This document shows, in pieces, positions 1 to 12,484 of a DNA stretch of 64,000 nt. Source of the stretch: Dicyema japonicum (lineage: Eukaryota > Dicyemida > Rhombozoa > Dicyemidae); the NCBI GenBank assembly GCA_011109175.1, contig RDEW01000065.1, positions 81,984-145,983 on the forward strand, written 5' to 3'. The notes under the pieces are model-generated. The model was not told the DNA's origin. It saw only the letters and a list, made by a program, of their open reading frames with translations, and did no database searches. The translations under genes and the position numbers were made by a program. How positions within the stretch are numbered: position 1 is the stretch's first letter; each line of letters opens with the position of its first letter.

Positions 1-309
1 AACTACTCTTTCCACTGGGAGCAAATTCGTTAACTGGAGACAAGTTCTAGAATCGCTGGAACGCGTCAGTACTAATGAGTTAGTTAGTTTGGTTTAACCC
101 TTAGTCTTTGGAATAATTTTACTTATTTTTTTATTAGAATTTATTTCCCAAAATGTTCATGAAAACTAAAAATGGGGAGTCATTTTTAAACTCATAAAGA
201 AATAAGAAATCTAGATGGGATTGTAATAATTCTATTGCCACATCTTCAATTTTACTAACAGTCTTGCTTTACTCTCCACACTCTCTATTACTATACTTTC
301 ATTACTGTC

Positions 310-1433
310 TTTATTATATTATTTAAGCACTTTATGAGAGCCATACTACTTATAGCTTCGCATGTGCAGCAAAAGATACAATGTTAGATGTCATCCTTTT
401 TCATGCTCCCTTGTTCCTAGCAAAGGCTCTTAAGGTCGTCGGCAGTTTTTAAATTTCTTTTAATATTAACCAGGTCTTTTTGTAAAACTATTGGCAGTGT
501 TATTCTAGGTCTTTTACGATAGCGGCTTTCTTGACTAACATACTATATTTCCATATACATGTTCGGTGGGGATATTAATTCCATCCTCAGCACGTGTCCG
601 AAGAGCTTCCATCGGGATTCCAGTACTTCTAAACTGATAGGTCTAGTGCTGCACCTCTTATATAAAGATTTTTCGATATTCTCGTAGGCCAAGTAGTTCC
701 TGTTATTTTTCTCAACTGACCTATGTCGAACGAGTCTAGTCTTTCCATATCCGCTGATGAGGTCGCTTAAGTTTCAGCGTTATTATAAAAGTACGGGTTT
801 TATAAATGAGTCGTATAATAGGATTCTCATTTTCGTGTTGATACCTCTGATTGAGCCATAGGTTCTTCAGCATTGGCTAAAGTTTTCCTACGTAAAATAT
901 CTTCGCTATCTCCCATAAGTGAACCGAGTTTCTTTACTGGTTGCCACTTCTCTTCTAGAGCGTTACTCATCCTTCTTATCTCTGTGAGTTCTGTTTTCTC
1001 TCTGTTCAAAGTAAGAAACCATTTCCCTAGTACACCTGGTGCTTTTTCTAATAGGTTTTTCAGGACCTCTTTGTCTTCAGAAATCGTCCGCGTAGATCAC
1101 CTCTTCCGTCTTTCCTTGGTATGACGGTCTAAGTTCCCTCATAGCGGCTTTCAAATAAATTGCGAATAGTAGAGGAGAAAGGGAGTCTCCTTGTGGAGTG
1201 CCCGTGTTTGTTTCAAATTTTCTTGAATTGGTCTTTCCGACTGTCACAAGGAGCTCAGTGTTGGAAAGTAGAATTCGGATCATCCTTAGATTCGACTCAT
1301 CAAGGAATCCGCTTCAGTACCCCCCATTAACTTGTTCCTGCTAACCATATCAAAAGCTCTTGATAGGTCAATTCCCAGAATATTAGTGGCGTTATGGTAT
1401 CTTTGATGTGATGCACACCTCCATTTGTGACTC
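310..1433 (-). mobile_element. RTE-type LINE, 5'-truncated copy with TSD
   Basis: Reverse-transcriptase remnant of the RTE-like family called A here. The minus strand carries the palm block GTPQGDSLSPLLF followed by YADD. Toward the lower coordinates lie the connection region and a 3' end with an AT-rich (TTA)n-like tail near 310. The same 10 bases, CATTACTGTC, flank it at 300-309 and 1434-1443, which fits a target-site duplication. The copy is cut off at its 5' side within the N-terminal RT and carries frameshifts, so it is dead. It is closely related to the copy at 60292-61365. Confidence 0.8.
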
Positions 1434-1443
1434 CATTACTGTC

Positions 1444-1971
1444 ATTGGGGTCGATAAATTTTTCAACTATTGTTCACCCAACTATGACTTGCAAATGCTC
1501 GTTTATAATAGCATAACAGTCCATTGATCGCTACAAATAGTTCAATTTCATCATCATATTACCAAAGCAAGTAGTTAGATAACCAAGTTGAAAAATCTGC
1601 TCTCATTTCATAAGTAGATTAGTTAATATAATTAAAATACATCATAAAACACAATGTCAAGTCAAAAATTGGTTGAGTTTTTGTTGGGAACATTTTATTT
1701 GTGATTAAAAAACTCACTTGCTTAAAAATATGATTTTTGATGAAATTTATTTCAAATTATGAACATTGACATAAATATTTTGTTAACAAAAATACTTTGA
1801 AATCGGTAAGGAGATACTTTTCTTATAGATTTATTATTTTTTATGATTGGAGAGAAGATATTATTAAAAAGCAGACGGAGTATAAATAGTCGTTTTAGTA
1901 TACACATATTCTTTTAGGATAGGTGGTAAAGTTTCCCTCTTTCTATTTAAAACATAACAGACTTTGATGGA
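1444..1971. other. AT-rich stretch, no gene seen
   Basis: Intergenic AT-rich DNA between the RTE copy and a small minus-strand ORF. No ORF, repeat or short-intron exon could be supported here. Confidence 0.4.
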
Positions 1972-2205
1972 TCATACAGAAGACCCATGGGCCGTCAATC
2001 CTCGCTCCAAAGTTATTTCTTCAGAGTTTTCATCCGGGTCGCCATTAAGATCACCAAACAGCATCCTTTCGCGCTGACTTTTCATTTTCCCTCTCATTAG
2101 GCTCTCATCAATTTTTTCAAGCGATACAATATGGTTCATCAGGGTCAGTGATCTGCTTCCTAAGAGTCCTGATATTTCCACGAAGACTGATTCAAAAATT
2201 AACAT
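1972..2205 (-). CDS. hypothetical acidic protein or terminal exon
   Basis: A 77-codon minus-strand ORF. Its second half is strongly charged (KIDESLMRGK, then GDLNGDPDENSEE) and its base composition is richer than the flanks, which makes real coding plausible. I do not recognise the family. Because genes in this window have 19-43 nt introns, it may be the last exon of a longer gene whose 5' exons would lie above 2205. No transposon motif is present, although a hAT relic lies just upstream. Confidence 0.35.
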   Translation of the reverse strand: MLIFESVFVEISGLLGSRSLTLMNHIVSLEKIDESLMRGKMKSQRERMLFGDLNGDPDENSEEITLERGLTAHGSSV

Positions 2206-2529
2206 TCGTTAAACTTTAATAAAGCTCTTCTACTTTAATCTTGATTTTCACAAGAAAACAGTTTATTTTAGACTGATGGTAGGGGAAGCTCACGCAATCT
2301 TGCTTAGTTAAAGGATTTTAGTTGTTTTATTGATTTTGATTGTTAAGAAAATTAAAGCCTTTATTGTGCTGATTAAAATTAAAAAATTGTGCACAGTTGA
2401 CATGTTATGTTATCCAAATTAAGTCGTGTCCGACCCTTGGATCTCATGAGCCAATTTTCTCTTCCCGATCCGTCGCAATTTGGAGTAGCCTTGATATAGG
2501 CATGGCACGGCGATGTTGGCTAGATGACA

Positions 2530-2840
2530 CTAGCAAATCTTTGAAAGAATTCCAGCATTTAGCATCGTCGAGGCCCCGCTGAGAGAACGAGAAAAGCAGA
2601 GAAAGCTGATAAGTGCGGCTCCAGGTCTTACGAGCATGGCCAGCGTCCTTATCATAAATTGAAACCAAATATGCAATTCTCTGTAAACAAAGATTGTTTT
2701 CCAAAAATTTCGTTTCTTGAAATACACAACAAGCTCGTTTCGTAATTCGAACAGACGTTCCAATATCCTTTACGTGACAACCATCTTCTTCTCTATGGAA
2801 ATCTTTTTTGAACATGGATTTATAAGATTTTTGCAATAAG
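2530..2840 (-). pseudogene. hAT transposase relic (GTF2IRD2/ZBED-like)
   Basis: Two overlapping minus-strand frames carry the pattern LFELRNELVVYF...KKRN, then LENNLCLQRIAYLVSIYD. This resembles the conserved block of GTF2IRD2/ZBED-type hAT transposases, in which an E-L-R-(D/N)-E-L segment precedes an (R/K)-(L/I)-AYL-x-D/S-I(F/Y) segment. The two halves sit in different frames, so at least one frameshift separates them. Neither terminal inverted repeats nor the RW...C-terminal dimerisation block are visible nearby. Family assignment is by motif only. Confidence 0.45.
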
Positions 2841-2905
2841 ATGTGCTCTCCGCAACGTGCTACAAGATAACTCACCTGTTTAATTAAAATAATTATAAAC
2901 TTCAT

Positions 2906-3448
2906 AAGATGCTCTGGTCTATTTTAAGTTGCCGTCTTTCGCAAAATTGGACATTTCCAACTTGCATCTTTTAGATTCATTCAATATTTTTTAAATCTTT
3001 TATTCACTTATTGTTTCTCATTAAAAATCTTATAAAATTGACAAAAATAAGAATTTTTATATCGACGTAAAATAGGAGCTATAGACTTGCTTTTGGTAAC
3101 ACATGGAGTGCATTTAACTAACTAAAAGTTGTCATATTAATAATAATTCTTTAATCACAATTTTGATGTTAATTTCATGTGACTCAGGTTCGCTATAGAA
3201 ATTTAATTCTGATTCATTCAATCAGTAAGATCTGATCAATATTTTAGCTACAAGACTCTAAAAACTAACGGGCCATCAGGCGTTTTGCCCAACATTCGAT
3301 ACACTGCGCCGCACGTCCATCGGTTGTAAAATGATTAAGGAAGGTTTAATCTGCCAAGAAGATAGCAGTTTGTGAAAAAGAGAACTCTGCTGTTAGCATA
3401 CAATAAATTAAACGACTTCGATACGGGAAATCACTTAATTATCGGGTT
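2906..3448. other. AT-rich stretch, no gene seen
   Basis: Mostly AT-rich. One less AT-rich patch at about 3265-3420 has a short open plus-strand frame that I do not recognise. Confidence 0.3.
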
Positions 3449-3900
3449 TTAACTTAAAAATCCAATTTTGGGCACAGAAATTGGAGATGGATGGGATTTT
3501 CCTGGAGAAAGATTCAAGGGATTTGTGTTAAAGCCTTCAAGGATAAATTGGTTGAGGGAAGTGAGGTAAATAAAGGTTGAATGACCTCTTCTGAATCCAT
3601 GTTGTGAGGATAAAAAATGAAGAGATGGGGTTATAAGATTAAGAATCAATTTTTTCAATAATTTTGACTCCATAGTAAAGAGATTGGTAGAGATTATGAA
3701 TAATTGTCCTTAGGCTTTAGGATTGGGCGTATATATGACAGTTACTAGGAATGTTTATTGAATAGTTGAAAATCAGTGTGATTGCATTAGGCATGAAGAT
3801 GTAAGGAGCTCCAAATACGCTTGTAATGGGAATCCCAGATATTTCCGTAGTCCCATCATTTATTATTAATTGTAGTTTTCGGAGATGACAGTAAATCGAA
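3449..3900 (-). mobile_element. Jockey/CR1-like LINE family B, RT fragment
   Basis: Minus-strand fragment containing the RT block around SSQHGFRRGHST and flanking sequence (ILEGFNTNP). It is near-identical in order to the longer family B copy at 8587-10270. It is interrupted by stops and truncated on both sides. A non-functional relic. Confidence 0.7.
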
Positions 3901-4240
3901 TATCATTCGTCATAATAATAAGGAGACCTCCACCTCAACGGTTCTGGCGGTCCAGGAAGATGCAGTGGTATACTGGAAAATGTGGGTTAGACAAAGATGG
4001 ACTAAGTCGATGTTCTGTTTGTTTATAAAAATCCCCAGTTAAAGAAGTTTGCTTTTGATTCTGTTGATGTTTATTTACAAAATTGAGAGTTGCGGCAGGA
4101 TTAAGTTTCATGTCGCCAACGATAATTATTAGAATCCTATCCTGTCGAGTGGATTGAGAAGGGGAAGAAGATGTAGTCCGAAAGTCCTTCTTCGGATGGG
4201 AGTGAGCTAATGGTTCTTTTTTAAAGTGCATAAAGTTCCG
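3901..4240 (-). mobile_element. LINE AP-endonuclease fragment
   Basis: The minus strand encodes a decayed apurinic-endonuclease-like segment with GGGLLIIM followed by short conserved-looking stretches, adjacent to LINE RT debris. Most likely the 5' coding part of a family B or C element. Frame interruptions show it is dead. Attribution to a specific family is not possible from this alone. Confidence 0.4.
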
Positions 4241-4640
4241 CGCCTCCAGAATTTTCTCAATGGTAAGCCAGAAGACACCATGACTATAACCCCAGTTTCG
4301 CTCACTTGTAGGAAACTGGCAACAGTCTAAAATGCGCCACTAAGATAGGACGTTCCCAAAAATCCATTACTTTGACGTCGCGCCCAGGAGGTCCAGTTCA
4401 TTTCAAGGTTATCACCCAGAGGCAGGATTTTCGAGTCCTAATGAAGAGCCAACGAGAGATGATTTCAAACACCGTATTACAGCTATCAATGCTGAGTTTT
4501 GGACATGTTGCGACTTTTGTTGGAGGGAGAGCGCTATGTAAGGGACTCAGCTTGTGGAGTCGGTGTCCTAACGTGTTGCTTGTACAATAAAGTAAGGAAC
4601 TCCTTTTCTAGCCATTCGAGTGGCCAGCTATTACTCGGAT
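4241..4640. other. No recognisable gene
   Basis: A moderately GC-rich stretch with a 72-codon plus-strand ORF (4372-4590) of unknown nature, lying between LINE fragments. Possibly LINE 5' sequence. I found no supporting motif. Confidence 0.3.
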
Positions 4641-6000
4641 GATGTTTAATTTTCATTTTGATTTGATGCAAAGTACTTCAACGTGTTTGTTATAACTTGA
4701 GCCACGTGACAAACATGACTCCAAGGATTTTGGGAGAAGTTCTGGGAGAAATTCTTTGTTGATGTATATGTGGTTAAATTGTGTTTACTCAGTTGTAAAA
4801 ATTGTTACTGAGGATTTCGACGTGGATGGAGACTTCCAGTTTGTCACAATCCAGTCAGAAAAAAAGTCAAGTGTATTTGGACATTACAAGAGGCCAATTG
4901 AATGTTGTTATCCCTGGAAGCAATAATAATGCAATCGGCATATGATAGGAGGATCGTTTTCTGGGTCGTTGAGATGTCGCTGAGGTATAGGTTAAAAAGT
5001 GATGGTGAGAAAACTGATCCCTGAGGAACACCAATTGGGAGGTAGCGGAATCGGGACATAAAGGAATGAAAAGATGTTCAATCCGGAAAGGAAGTTTTTT
5101 TAGCCAGGACTGCCAAACTTGATAGATATTGATGAACTGATCTTGTTGAGAGAACCACACAAGAAATGCTGTAAATGCTTTTTTCAGGTGATTGAGATCA
5201 GAACAGTTCTTTCGGGGGTTCGAATTGTTAAAACCGTCGGCAATAAAGTCTGTTATAGTAGATAAATGAGAGGACGTTAAGTGAAGGGGACGAAAGCCAT
5301 GTGTGAAAGGTAGAGGTAGCTCAAAATCTCGTTCAAGGTAATTCTTTCCAAAATCTTCGTTACAAATGAGATAAATAGGTCTGTAGAGGAAGGAGAGGAA
5401 GAATCCTTGTTTTTGGTACAGGGATAATTATCATCATAATCGAATTCTTCCTTAACAGAAGAATAAAACGCGAGTTGATTGGGAATTCATAAATGGCCTT
5501 GAGACCATTAAGTCTGTTAACTCCGAGATGTTTCAAGTGGAGGATACATGGCCATCAGAGTCTTTGGCATGAGAGTTTCGTGCATTTTGGATCAATTCAT
5601 TGATTAGTGATACGGGAACTTTGATATAACCCATTGTACCTCGTGGTGGTTGAACTCTCGTAGGTCGAGTATCCTTGAACATTGGAATATGACTGCTCTT
5701 GCAATGATGGGTCATGAAAACGTTTGGCTGACGGCGAAAGTCTTTAGGTCGGTTTTTATGAGTGGAGGGGAATCGATGATCAGGTTGTGATCAGAGGGTA
5801 GGTCATATCTGACATTCCAGGTAATCAACTATGCGATTGAGGGTGAGCATGTCGAAAGATCAGGGGATGTGTTTGGATCCCCAGGACGAGTTCCACATCT
5901 TGTGTGTTGGTTGTGGTTGTTCAGTATGACATGGTGTTCGGGAATGTACATATTAAAGAGAATGTAAGGAGTTGATATGACGTTAATGCTAATGGAGTTA
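4640..6000 (-). mobile_element. LINE family C copy 1 (APE-RT), decayed
   Basis: Read on the minus strand from 6000 down: an endonuclease C-terminal part (TRPGDPNTSPDL...CSPSI, the typical APE region before the final SDH), a pre-RT segment (5715-5533), and RT with IGVPQGSVFSPSLFNLYLSD followed by a YAD motif (5060-4844). Every block is in a different frame, so the element carries many indels. The domain order APE then RT matches jockey/CR1-type LINEs. Confidence 0.7.
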
Positions 6001-6570
6001 CTACGGCTTCTGAATAGTGTCGGTGAAATTAATGGGCCTTTTGGAAATTGCTCTTCCACATGTTTCTAAAAAGTTAGTAGTTGGTAGAAAATGATTCCAG
6101 GTATTTTGGAATGTCTCGTGAATTCTTAAAATTGGTTGAAAAATTAGTTGGTTGCAGTTGAACGTGAATAAGTGACGGTGGATTTCGACGGAGAGGAGGA
6201 TTGATGATTTGCTCCTAGCCACTCTTCAAAAGTGTTCAACTGGTTCTGAACATTCTTCATTGCTTCGTTAACGTCTTTGTCTTTAGAGACAATAATCAGG
6301 TCATCCGCATAAGATATGATAAGTGTCTTGGAATTGGATAGAATATCGCTTAGGTGCAAGTTGAATAAGGTAGGAGACAAAAAGGAGCTTTTGGGAACTC
6401 TGTTTGAAAGGAATCGGCAGTAAGATAAACAGGACATAATTTCAACCCGACCAATTCTTTCAGTGAGGAAATTTGTTAGCCAATTCTGAAAACGTGGAGG
6501 AATTCGAGATGCAAGAATTTGTTACCTTGAACCCGCCTTTATGTTAAATCAAACGCTTTGGTTAGGTAAA
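6001..6570 (-). mobile_element. LINE family C copy 2, RT fragment
   Basis: Minus-strand RT segment with SYADDLIIVSKDKDVNEAMK and an upstream SFLSPTLFNLHLSD block, then a short thumb remnant ending at about 6000, where copy 1 begins. Same family as the copy at 12485-15250 (compare YADDMIVASKDIDVNEVTK). Truncated at the 5' end and frameshifted. Confidence 0.7.
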
Positions 6571-7159
6571 TCGATGCAAAGATACTCTGTCTGGGAGAAA
6601 ATAAAACGGATTTTTTAATTAAAGTCAAATTTTAACAAATTTATATTAATTCAATATTTGTTTATTTTTAAAAATTGTTTTAGAATATGGCGAACCTTTA
6701 ATACGTTTGCATATTATTTGACATGTATTTGCCATGTTCTAGTGGTTGGTAGTTTGTTTTCTATTTTGTTGTATTTTCATACAATTTATTCAATATTATA
6801 CATATTATGGATTCATCAAATAGTGTTGAAGGCTGTTATCAAAATGTAATATATGTGTATATTTTGGTGACCTATAAATATGGATTATTCTCCACTATTT
6901 GACTGTGATCAGTTCTTCAAAACTTACATTTTTGATATTTTCATCACTATTTTAAAAATTTTATTGGAATGTTGAATCTCATCAATGTTGGGGATCATGT
7001 TGCACACAACTGTTAAACTGAACTATACAGAGATGAGTCCTTTATTGAGGTCGAGAAGTATATCACGTCGACATTTTCACAGACATTAGAAACAAGTTTT
7101 TTCCAGTACTCAAAGAGTTATTATTTTCATCGGGGTGAGATCGATCTTGTTGATCATGC
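6571..7159. other. AT-rich stretch, no gene seen
   Basis: Very AT-rich. The 63-codon plus-strand ORF here is hydrophobic and low in complexity. No feature can be supported. Confidence 0.3.
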
Positions 7160-7330
7160 AGAAATTGTCAGCACGTGGAGGTTGAAAAAGAGCAGAGTAT
7201 ATCATATGCTGGTAGATATGAGTGGTGCCCACATTGTAGACGAGCCAGGTTTACTCGCATGTCCCTTGAAATAGAGGATTCTGATTGGTCTATTGGAGGA
7301 GGGTGTGTTGTAATATTTTATTGTCTTCGG
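7160..7330 (+). repeat. Dispersed repeat R1, copy 1
   Basis: About 165 bp that recurs in opposite orientation at 37850-38010. Both begin with a block reading roughly 'CACGTRGAGGTTGAAA' and end in 'GGAGGAGGG...GTAATATTTTATT'. One frame gives a WCPHC motif, suggesting a decayed zinc-ribbon N-terminus of a transposase, but conservation is too poor to name a family. Confidence 0.5.
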
Positions 7331-7454
7331 ATCGTAGAAACGAAATCGTGTATTTGTTTCAGACGACTTCTGTCATTGGGGATGGATGGATGATAACATT
7401 CGTTGTCATAATAATTTTCATTTGTTTTGCGCCTTTCATAAGGAGTGGCAGGGA

Positions 7455-7525
7455 TATTCTATACCTTTTCAGGTTCAAATTGGGAATAAACAAAATCAAA
7501 TTGGGAATACACCATATATTCAAAT
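7455..7525 (+). repeat. Family C 3' tail repeats, inverted copy
   Basis: Carries the block CTATACCTTTTCAGG plus two 21-bp units starting CAAATTGGGAAT. It is the same sequence as the 3' tail of the family C LINE at 12485-12645, but in the other orientation. Interpreted as a minimal 3'-end insertion of family C. Confidence 0.6.
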
Positions 7526-7578
7526 TATTGACAAAAATTTATTTAAATTTTTTAACAAGAAAATTTTTATTTGACCGT

Positions 7579-8590
7579 TAGAAATAAACATTGTTAAGAT
7601 TAATTACACTGGGTAAAACCCATTGTTTCCGTTCAATCAACTTACTGCATTGTCCCGCACTTATGTTTTTCATTGATTCTTCTATAATTTTTTCCTGTAC
7701 ACGCAAACGATACTCAGTTTTTGTGAGCGTAACGTTGTCTCGAGATAAAATTTCCGACATTTTTGTAGATAATTCTCGTTTAACTTGGATTTTAATATTG
7801 CCCATACACCTTCTATCGGATTTAACATTGGACTATTGGTGCTAATCGCAAAAATAGATTTCTGTTTATTTCTCGATATTGTAAAATATAATTTTCTAGA
7901 CCATTGTGGCAGGAGCATTGTCAATTACCAAAACCACTGGTCTTTGGGACATTAGATTTGCTTTCTAAATGTATTTTTTGACCCATTCGCATGCAGTATT
8001 CATTCTGAATGATCCACGTTTTATTTCATAAAATCCACCCCATTTATTCCAATGCATCCAATCAAATGTATGTTTGCCCCTTTTGAACAAGCTATAGGCG
8101 TAGTACAACGTTTACTTCTTATTGATCTTCCCGTTCTTCGGCTAATATAATCTTAAAATTAGTTTCATCCATAAAAACAATAGGAACGTCATTTGGTTGG
8201 TACTCGAGAAGCTTCTCTGCAAATCGTTTCCTTTTCTCTTTATTTTCGTCAGAGTTTGCTGTATTTGGCTCGAAACGATTATTTTTCAAAGTATAGAGAG
8301 AATAATCAAGATGTACTCGGATTGACTTTGTTGAAATATTCAGAGCGAATGTTGATAATAATTCATCTTTTATTTGTTGAAGCGTCAAGATACATTTAAT
8401 GATACGATTAATATGCTCTTCAAAGATTTTCTGACGTCTTTTACCTCCTCTTTTGTCTTGAGTGAATTCTTCCAAGTGAATCCATCTATACAGAGTTGAA
8501 GTTTTGATCCTCAAATTCTTAGCAAGTTCAATATATTTTCCATTAGCTTGATAAGCAGCAATTATTTGTTTTATTTCATCGGCTTATTAT
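7579..8590 (-). pseudogene. Tc1/mariner (IS630-like, DDE_3) transposase, decayed
   Basis: Minus-strand transposase remnant. The N-terminal part (8590-8119) has a helix-turn-helix-like region with TSTLYRWI, then the first catalytic Asp in IVFMDETNF. Downstream fragments give a VIDNAP-like stretch and NSPMLNPIEGVWAILKSK, which matches the end of the DDE domain in Tc1/mariner-IS630 proteins. At least two frameshifts and several stops separate the blocks, so it is inactive. No convincing terminal inverted repeats were found. The family B LINE lies directly against its 5' part. Confidence 0.75.
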
Positions 8591-10270
8591 TATTAACCCA
8601 AGAACACCAATAGTTAATTTAATTACTAAATTAATTAAGTGATCTCGAAGGCCTCAATCAGAATTCTCATTTTCTTTTCGTGCGCCTTCTGGGATCCGAC
8701 ACAACTTCTCTGTGGGCGGGGTAGTTTCGGGAATTGGAAAGGGGTGATGTATACCTTTCTCATAAGACACGTCGTGGCTGTGTATTGTTGAGAGTTGCAC
8801 TGCTTGCACAGAGGTAGCAAATCCTTTTCCATTTTGTCGGATCTGGTCTTCAAGTGATGAGGGTATTAGTTTTTCTAGTTTCCCGAGATTACTAATACTA
8901 GTGGCTGTTAAGGCCTGAATGTCCCGGATTCTTTGTTTGTTAGTCCAGGACAGATTGATTCCCCATGACGTACAGGCATAGCTGACAGAAGGCTCAATGA
9001 ATTGTTTGTACAACAGTTTCAAAGCTGGGAAAGAGGTTTTAATGCCACCGAAAATAGTTTTGATTATCCCTAGCTTTCTTGAGCAGCTTCAAGAGACAGC
9101 GTCGACGTGAGATGAAAAGGACATGTGTGTGTCGAAGGTGATCCCCAAGATTTTCAGTTTCTTCGTGAAAGGTATTTTAGTCTGGTTGATAAATATATCC
9201 ACTGTCATTTGTCCAAGTCGTTTGTCTGAGGTAAATAAAGACGAAAAAGATTTTTCAGTTATATATCAAGCCGGTTGTAATTTAGCCATATTTGAATCTT
9301 GTGAAGGTATTCTTGTAGTCTTTCTTATGCATTTGGGATTATGATAGGAGAAAATCGTCTTTATTATCGGGTTGTGGTAAATCGGACATGTATAAGTTAA
9401 ATAAGGCTGGTGATAAAAGGGAACCTTGTGGGACTCCATTGGGTAGTAATCTTAAACTGATTTAGTACCATCCATGTATACCCGGGCCCTTCTTCCATTT
9501 ATGAAGTTAGCAAGCCAAAGTTTTATATTGGGGTTGACGGGGAGAAAAACAGTTTTCGGGTTAGGATTTTACTTGAGACAGTCGAAGGATTTTTGTAAAT
9601 CGATCGAGCAAACGACTGTTTTGAGGTGACGGGGATTTGTGTTAAAGCCTTCAATGATAAATTGGTTGAGGGAAGTTAGGTGGGTAGAAGTTGAATGACC
9701 CCTTCTGAATCCATGTTGTGAGGACGAAAAAGGAAGGGACGGGGTTATAAGGTTAATAATCAATTTTTCCAATAACTTTGATAAGGTGCATAGTAAAGAG
9801 ATTGGTCGAAATGATGCAGGATTGTTTTTAGGCTTCCCAGGCTTAAGGATTGGGCGTATATAGGACAGTTTCCAGATAGTTGGAATTGTATTCATGTTTA
9901 TTGAATAGTTGAAAATCACTGTGATTGCATCAATCGCAATAGGTCCAAGGTGTTTTAGTAAAATACCAGGGATAGAATCTGGCCCACATGAGAGGGAAGA
10001 ATTCACCCTCTTCAAACTCTCACTGACATCTGAATGAGAGATGAAGTTAATCGGCTGTGTTCTCTTCGGTCTTATTGAGGATAAAGAAGCCCCATCCATT
10101 TTTCTGAAAGGTTTGTGGCTTATATTGGTGTAATATTTCATGAGCTTGTTAAGACTGTGCTGATCCGTCTGTTGTCTTTTAAAAAATCCTTTTGGACCAA
10201 GTTGTTTATTTCTCTCCATATCTTCTGAGCAGATTTCTGATTTCATTGGCTTCTTTTTTTAATATAACAA
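8587..10270 (-). mobile_element. Jockey/CR1-like LINE family B, main copy
   Basis: Minus strand. The longest piece (10246-9569) encodes the pre-RT region and RT fingers/palm: SCGPDSIPGILLKHLGPIA, FRPISLLCTLSKLLEKL, SSQHGFRRGHST and SIDLQKSFD. Continuing down to 8654 are a broken palm, thumb and C-terminal region ending in a GGGATCACTTAATTA-like motif and a (TAA)n tail near 8590. Frameshifts and stops interrupt it, and the 5' end including the endonuclease is missing (cut near 10270). The tail abuts the Tc1-like transposase, which suggests insertion into it. Confidence 0.8.
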
Positions 10271-10328
10271 GAGCGAGGCATGTCTGAATTTGAATAAGAA
10301 GTAACTTTTTAATAATTAATTGACGGTC

Positions 10329-12425
10329 TCAAACCTGGCCATCTGTCAGACTTGGTGTCCCATTCTGTCGGTAGGCCTGGATCGCTACTCTTGGAGCGAA
10401 CCCGGGATCTCGTAGCTCGCATGCTTTCCGGAAACGTTTCCGATTTTGGTCGGAATCTCCTCTTTTCGGCGAATCTAACGGGCCTTGGAAAGAAAGATGG
10501 TGGTATTCGCCCATTGCAATTGGAAACGTGTTTCGACGTTTATCCGCAAAAATGGCTTGTCGTTTTGTTATCTCCCGAATTTCAGCCGAATTTTGTCCTT
10601 CGCAGCTTGGTGTCGGAATCAATGGCGGCTGTGAAGCTGGGATCCACGCAGTGAGAGAATTTGTGTCACAATCAGCTGAATTGAATGTTAAGGACAGAGT
10701 TTTATTCAAATTGGACCTCCGGAATGCCTTCAATTCAGTCAGAAGGGACACCGTCCTTGATACCTGTAGGAGGAGGATTCCTCAGATTTATCCCTTTGTA
10801 TATCTCGCGTATTCGGATCCATCCCCTCTTGTTTTTGGCAGTGCAATTATTTCGTCCGGATCCGGAGTTCAACAGGGGGACCCACTCGGTCCTCTTCTAT
10901 TTTCCTTGTCTATCGACCATATTGGCCAGGACCGTTGCACTCCACTGAACGTCTGGTATCTGGACGATTGTATTCTAGGTGGAAGTCCCGATGATATTCT
11001 CTCCAAAGTTGCGTCGATCAGAAGTTTGTGTGGAAAAATCGGTCTGGAATTTAACAATGAAAAGTGCGAAGCAATTAATCTGAATTTGAGTTCCGATTCA
11101 TTCTACCTTTTTCATAGAAAACTCTGCGAAATCATCCCAGGGGTTAGGGAGACTCATATTGATTCTCTCGACTTCCTTGGGTGTGGGATTTTGGTAAACA
11201 GGGTGAGGGAGTTATTGGAAGGCAAGAGGACTAATTTACGTCAATATGCCGACAGGATAAGTTTTTTGGATTGTCATGTCGCCTTTTTTATGCTGAAGAA
11301 TTGTCTCCTTCTCCCAAAACTCCTTTTTATTCTACGGGGATCCCCATGCTACGCCGAAAAAGACCTTCTATCGTTAATTGATATGGATATCCGGTCAACG
11401 ATGGGGTCCATTCTTAATGTTTGTTTTGATGATTTCGGATGGTTACAGGCCTCTCTCCTGTAGCCTGCGGTGGTTTGGGTCTTTCTCTTCCTTCGGACGT
11501 TGCTTTGGGCGCCTATTTATCTTCGTTCAGCTCGTCAAGGCGTTTGTGGATACGGTCCTTCACTCTACTTCCGGACTAAACGTACCGCTGACGCCGTCGG
11601 GAGCCTGGGATGAATGGATGAATTTGTACCTAAATGCTCCGGTCAATTGTGATAAGCAAAAGTCCTATTTGTTTTGTGTCTTCGAAAAGAAGAAAGAATC
11701 CCTTGAAAAGACGGAAGATATAAGAAGGCTTGCTTGCCTCAAAACAGCCAGTTGTCACTCGACGGGGGCCTGGATGAACGCTTTTCCATCTGCCGAAATT
11801 GGAAACCTGTTGGATGATGAGGCTGTGAGAATAGCTACCTCGCTTCGTCTTAATCTTAAATTGTGTGCCGAAAGAAAATGCCGCTGTGGACGTTGGATCG
11901 ATCCTTTTGGTTATCATCCCTTGTCATGCAAGATGAGTGCGGGTCGTTTCCCCAGGCACTACTGCCTTAACATGACATTAAAGAATTCCCTTGCCTCTGC
12001 TGGACACCATTGCCTGTTAGAACCTGTGGTCTTTCTCGAAACGATGGAAAACGCCCTGATGGGATGACGACTTTTCCATTCGCCAACGGACGAAACCTGA
12101 TCTGGGACGCGACGTGTGTTGATACTTATTCCCCGTCTAATTTGGTTGCTTCTGCTTCAGACCCAGGACATGCTTCGATGCAGGCCGAGGAACGAAAGAG
12201 GAGGAAGTACCAGAGAATTTCGGAGGAGTATATATTTGTTCCATTCGCGGTGGAAACGTCAGGAATCCTTGGCCCCAAGCAGATGAGTTGGTTCGTAAGA
12301 TCGGCTCCATGATTCAAGCTGTGACCAAGGATCCGCGAGAGACTGGTTGGTTCCGAGAACGTATCTCGTTGGCTATTGTTAGGGGAAATAGCATGGCCAT
12401 TCAGATGCCTTAATTTTGAACTCTT
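10329..12425 (+). mobile_element. LINE family D with restriction-like endonuclease
   Basis: Plus strand. An RT palm with LDLRNAFNSVRRD, GVQQGDPLGPLLFSL and WYLDD (10528-11463), then a connecting region, a zinc-knuckle-like CRCGRWIDPFGYHPLSC, and a PD-(D/E)XK-like module: KRPDGM, LIWDATC, EERKRRKY. This order (RT, CCHC, restriction-like endonuclease) is that of the R2/R4/Utopia-type LINEs rather than APE-type elements. Frameshifts at about 11440 and 12050 and a missing RT N-terminus show a dead, 5'-truncated copy. A related minus-strand copy is at 42000-43640. Confidence 0.75.
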
Positions 12426-12484
12426 TTTCATTAATAAATTTTCCTATTTGAAAAAAAAATTAAGATTATAAAAAAATATTATTT

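Noticed and set aside
10390-10410. tRNA B-box-like GGGTTCGCTCC on the minus strand
   Set aside because: No A box or stems, and it lies inside the family D coding sequence.
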